A stretch of 64,000 bases of DNA from Meconema thalassinum (taxonomy: Eukaryota; Arthropoda; Insecta; Orthoptera; Tettigoniidae), in the NCBI GenBank assembly GCA_946902985.2, contig OX336389.2, positions 1,287,234,792-1,287,298,791 on the forward strand, given 5' to 3'. The notes beneath the pieces were generated by a model, which saw only the letters and a list, made by a program, of their open reading frames with translations, was not told where the DNA came from and did not search any database. The translations under genes and the position numbers were made by a program. Positions 63,241-64,000 of the stretch are shown piece by piece (the stretch's first letter is position 1; the number at the start of each line of letters is the position of its first letter).

Positions 63241-64000
63241 CGACGCGGCTCCATCCTGTAAGCCTAAGTAGTGGAGTAGTGCCGATTCTGCGCCACTCCA
63301 GAACCCTCCTTGCCCCACTACTAAGCTTCAGCCATGTTAAATATTTCTCGAACGCATGGTCCGATTTTGACAAATGAGGTGTCGTTGGACTCGGGCTGAC
63401 GTCCTCTTTCCTATGGACCATGTATTATATTTTTCAAATTTTTTTTAAAATTTTTCGTTTTTGAAAATAGGCTATAGTTTGAAAACCAAACAGGATAGTA
63501 CGTTGTTCCATGGCTCAAACGAACAGTCTTTATGACCTTTATTTTTTGTAATAAAACTTTTTTATTTTTTATATTTTTTTGAAAACACTCGAATTTTGAA
63601 AATCCTATATTTTGGAAACTAGGAACTGTACAAAAAAAATTGTTTAACGTAAATCAATGGTCCCTACCCCCTCTACCCCCAAAATAAATTTCAAGTCTCT
63701 AGAGAAAAAAATTGTGTGTAGTAGTGGGATGATGGGAAAGCTGCTTCCAAAAGCAAGTGGTGAGCCCCTGCGACCTTGGAATGGAAGGAGTCATGCTAGG
63801 AGGGCGTGCTTGGATTCGTTTTTTTCGTCTCGTCGTGCTCTTTACGGGAATGTCGGTGTCGAAAATGTGAAAATCTGGAAACACAGTCTTTTTGGGGGAA
63901 AAACGTGATTTTGAACTTTTTGCTATATCTCACGAACCAATAACGCTAGAGGCGTGCTCGACAGGTCCAAGGACTCGGGGTAACGTCCTCTCTCCTATGG
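63241..64000. other. Noncoding stretch with a recurring GACTCGGG...CTATGG phrase
   Basis: GGACTCGGGCTGACGTCCTC (63390) and GGACTCGGGGTAACGTCCTC (63972) both run on to CTATGG, 582 bp apart. The second touches the window end. Between them the DNA is T/A-rich with many homopolymers. Probably one unit of a tandem or dispersed repeat that continues outside. Confidence 0.5.

Noticed and set aside
1..64000. CRISPR array, prophage, operon or other prokaryotic features
   Set aside because: Repeat content, SINEs and retroelement types are those of an animal genome. No regularly spaced repeats with unique spacers are present.

Overview
The window looks like intergenic or intronic DNA from a large, repeat-rich insect genome. 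The tRNA-derived SINEs, the CR1-like, I-like, RTE-like and Penelope-like retroelements and the Tc1/mariner elements are all of arthropod type. The SINE families with GCCTCCGTGGCTTAGGCGG-type and GGCCCGGGTTCGATTCC-type heads remind me of polyneopteran insects (cockroach, cricket or katydid, stick insect); that is recollection, not a search result. I found no multi-exon host gene, rRNA or genuine tRNA gene, and no CRISPR array. Almost every coding signal belongs to a mobile element. The only other protein signals are two THAP zinc-finger fragments.

Layout. 1-5000: a CR1-like retroposon on the minus strand (ORF1 with an SGNH-hydrolase domain, ORF2 with endonuclease and reverse transcriptase) that landed in an older copy of its own family. 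5000-9200: AT-rich DNA without recognisable genes. 9200-13800: a mosaic of CR1-like fragments, two coiled-coil ORF pieces of one unassigned element, an intact DD41D Tc1/mariner transposase gene, and a SINE with a 14-bp target duplication. 14124-20199: two copies of a long noncoding repeat that starts TGTACCC; the second is a 3584-bp insertion with a GTAC duplication inside a fold-back mariner relic. 20340-25497: three nested layers (RT element a, copy b of the same family inside it, and a Penelope-like 3' part inside b). 25690-26830: degenerate ~290-bp tandem repeats. 27049-32620: a decayed I-like element (+), followed by a 671-codon RT ORF (+). 34817-40413: a full-length I-like element (-) with two open ORFs and a 13-bp target duplication, the youngest-looking insertion here. 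40427-46600: a THAP fragment, a G-rich repeat, two SINEs and a Tc1-like element. 46720-55125: RTE-like elements (-), one of which contains a 5'-truncated copy of itself and another a SINE. A TIR element at 52023-52629 sits between two 258-bp direct repeats. 55840-57500: degenerate repeats and a THAP first exon. 57816-62402: a second CR1-like copy abutting a pogo/Jerky-like transposase relic that carries a MITE. 62755-63240: a decayed Penelope-like GIY-YIG 3' end.

The parts work together only as transposon biology. The autonomous-looking pieces are the I-like element (ORF1 RNA-binding protein plus ORF2 EN-RT-RNase H) and the DD41D transposase. SINEs, MITEs and the noncoding TG...CA insertion are non-autonomous. 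The nesting order gives a relative chronology that can be read directly from interrupted reading frames and target duplications.
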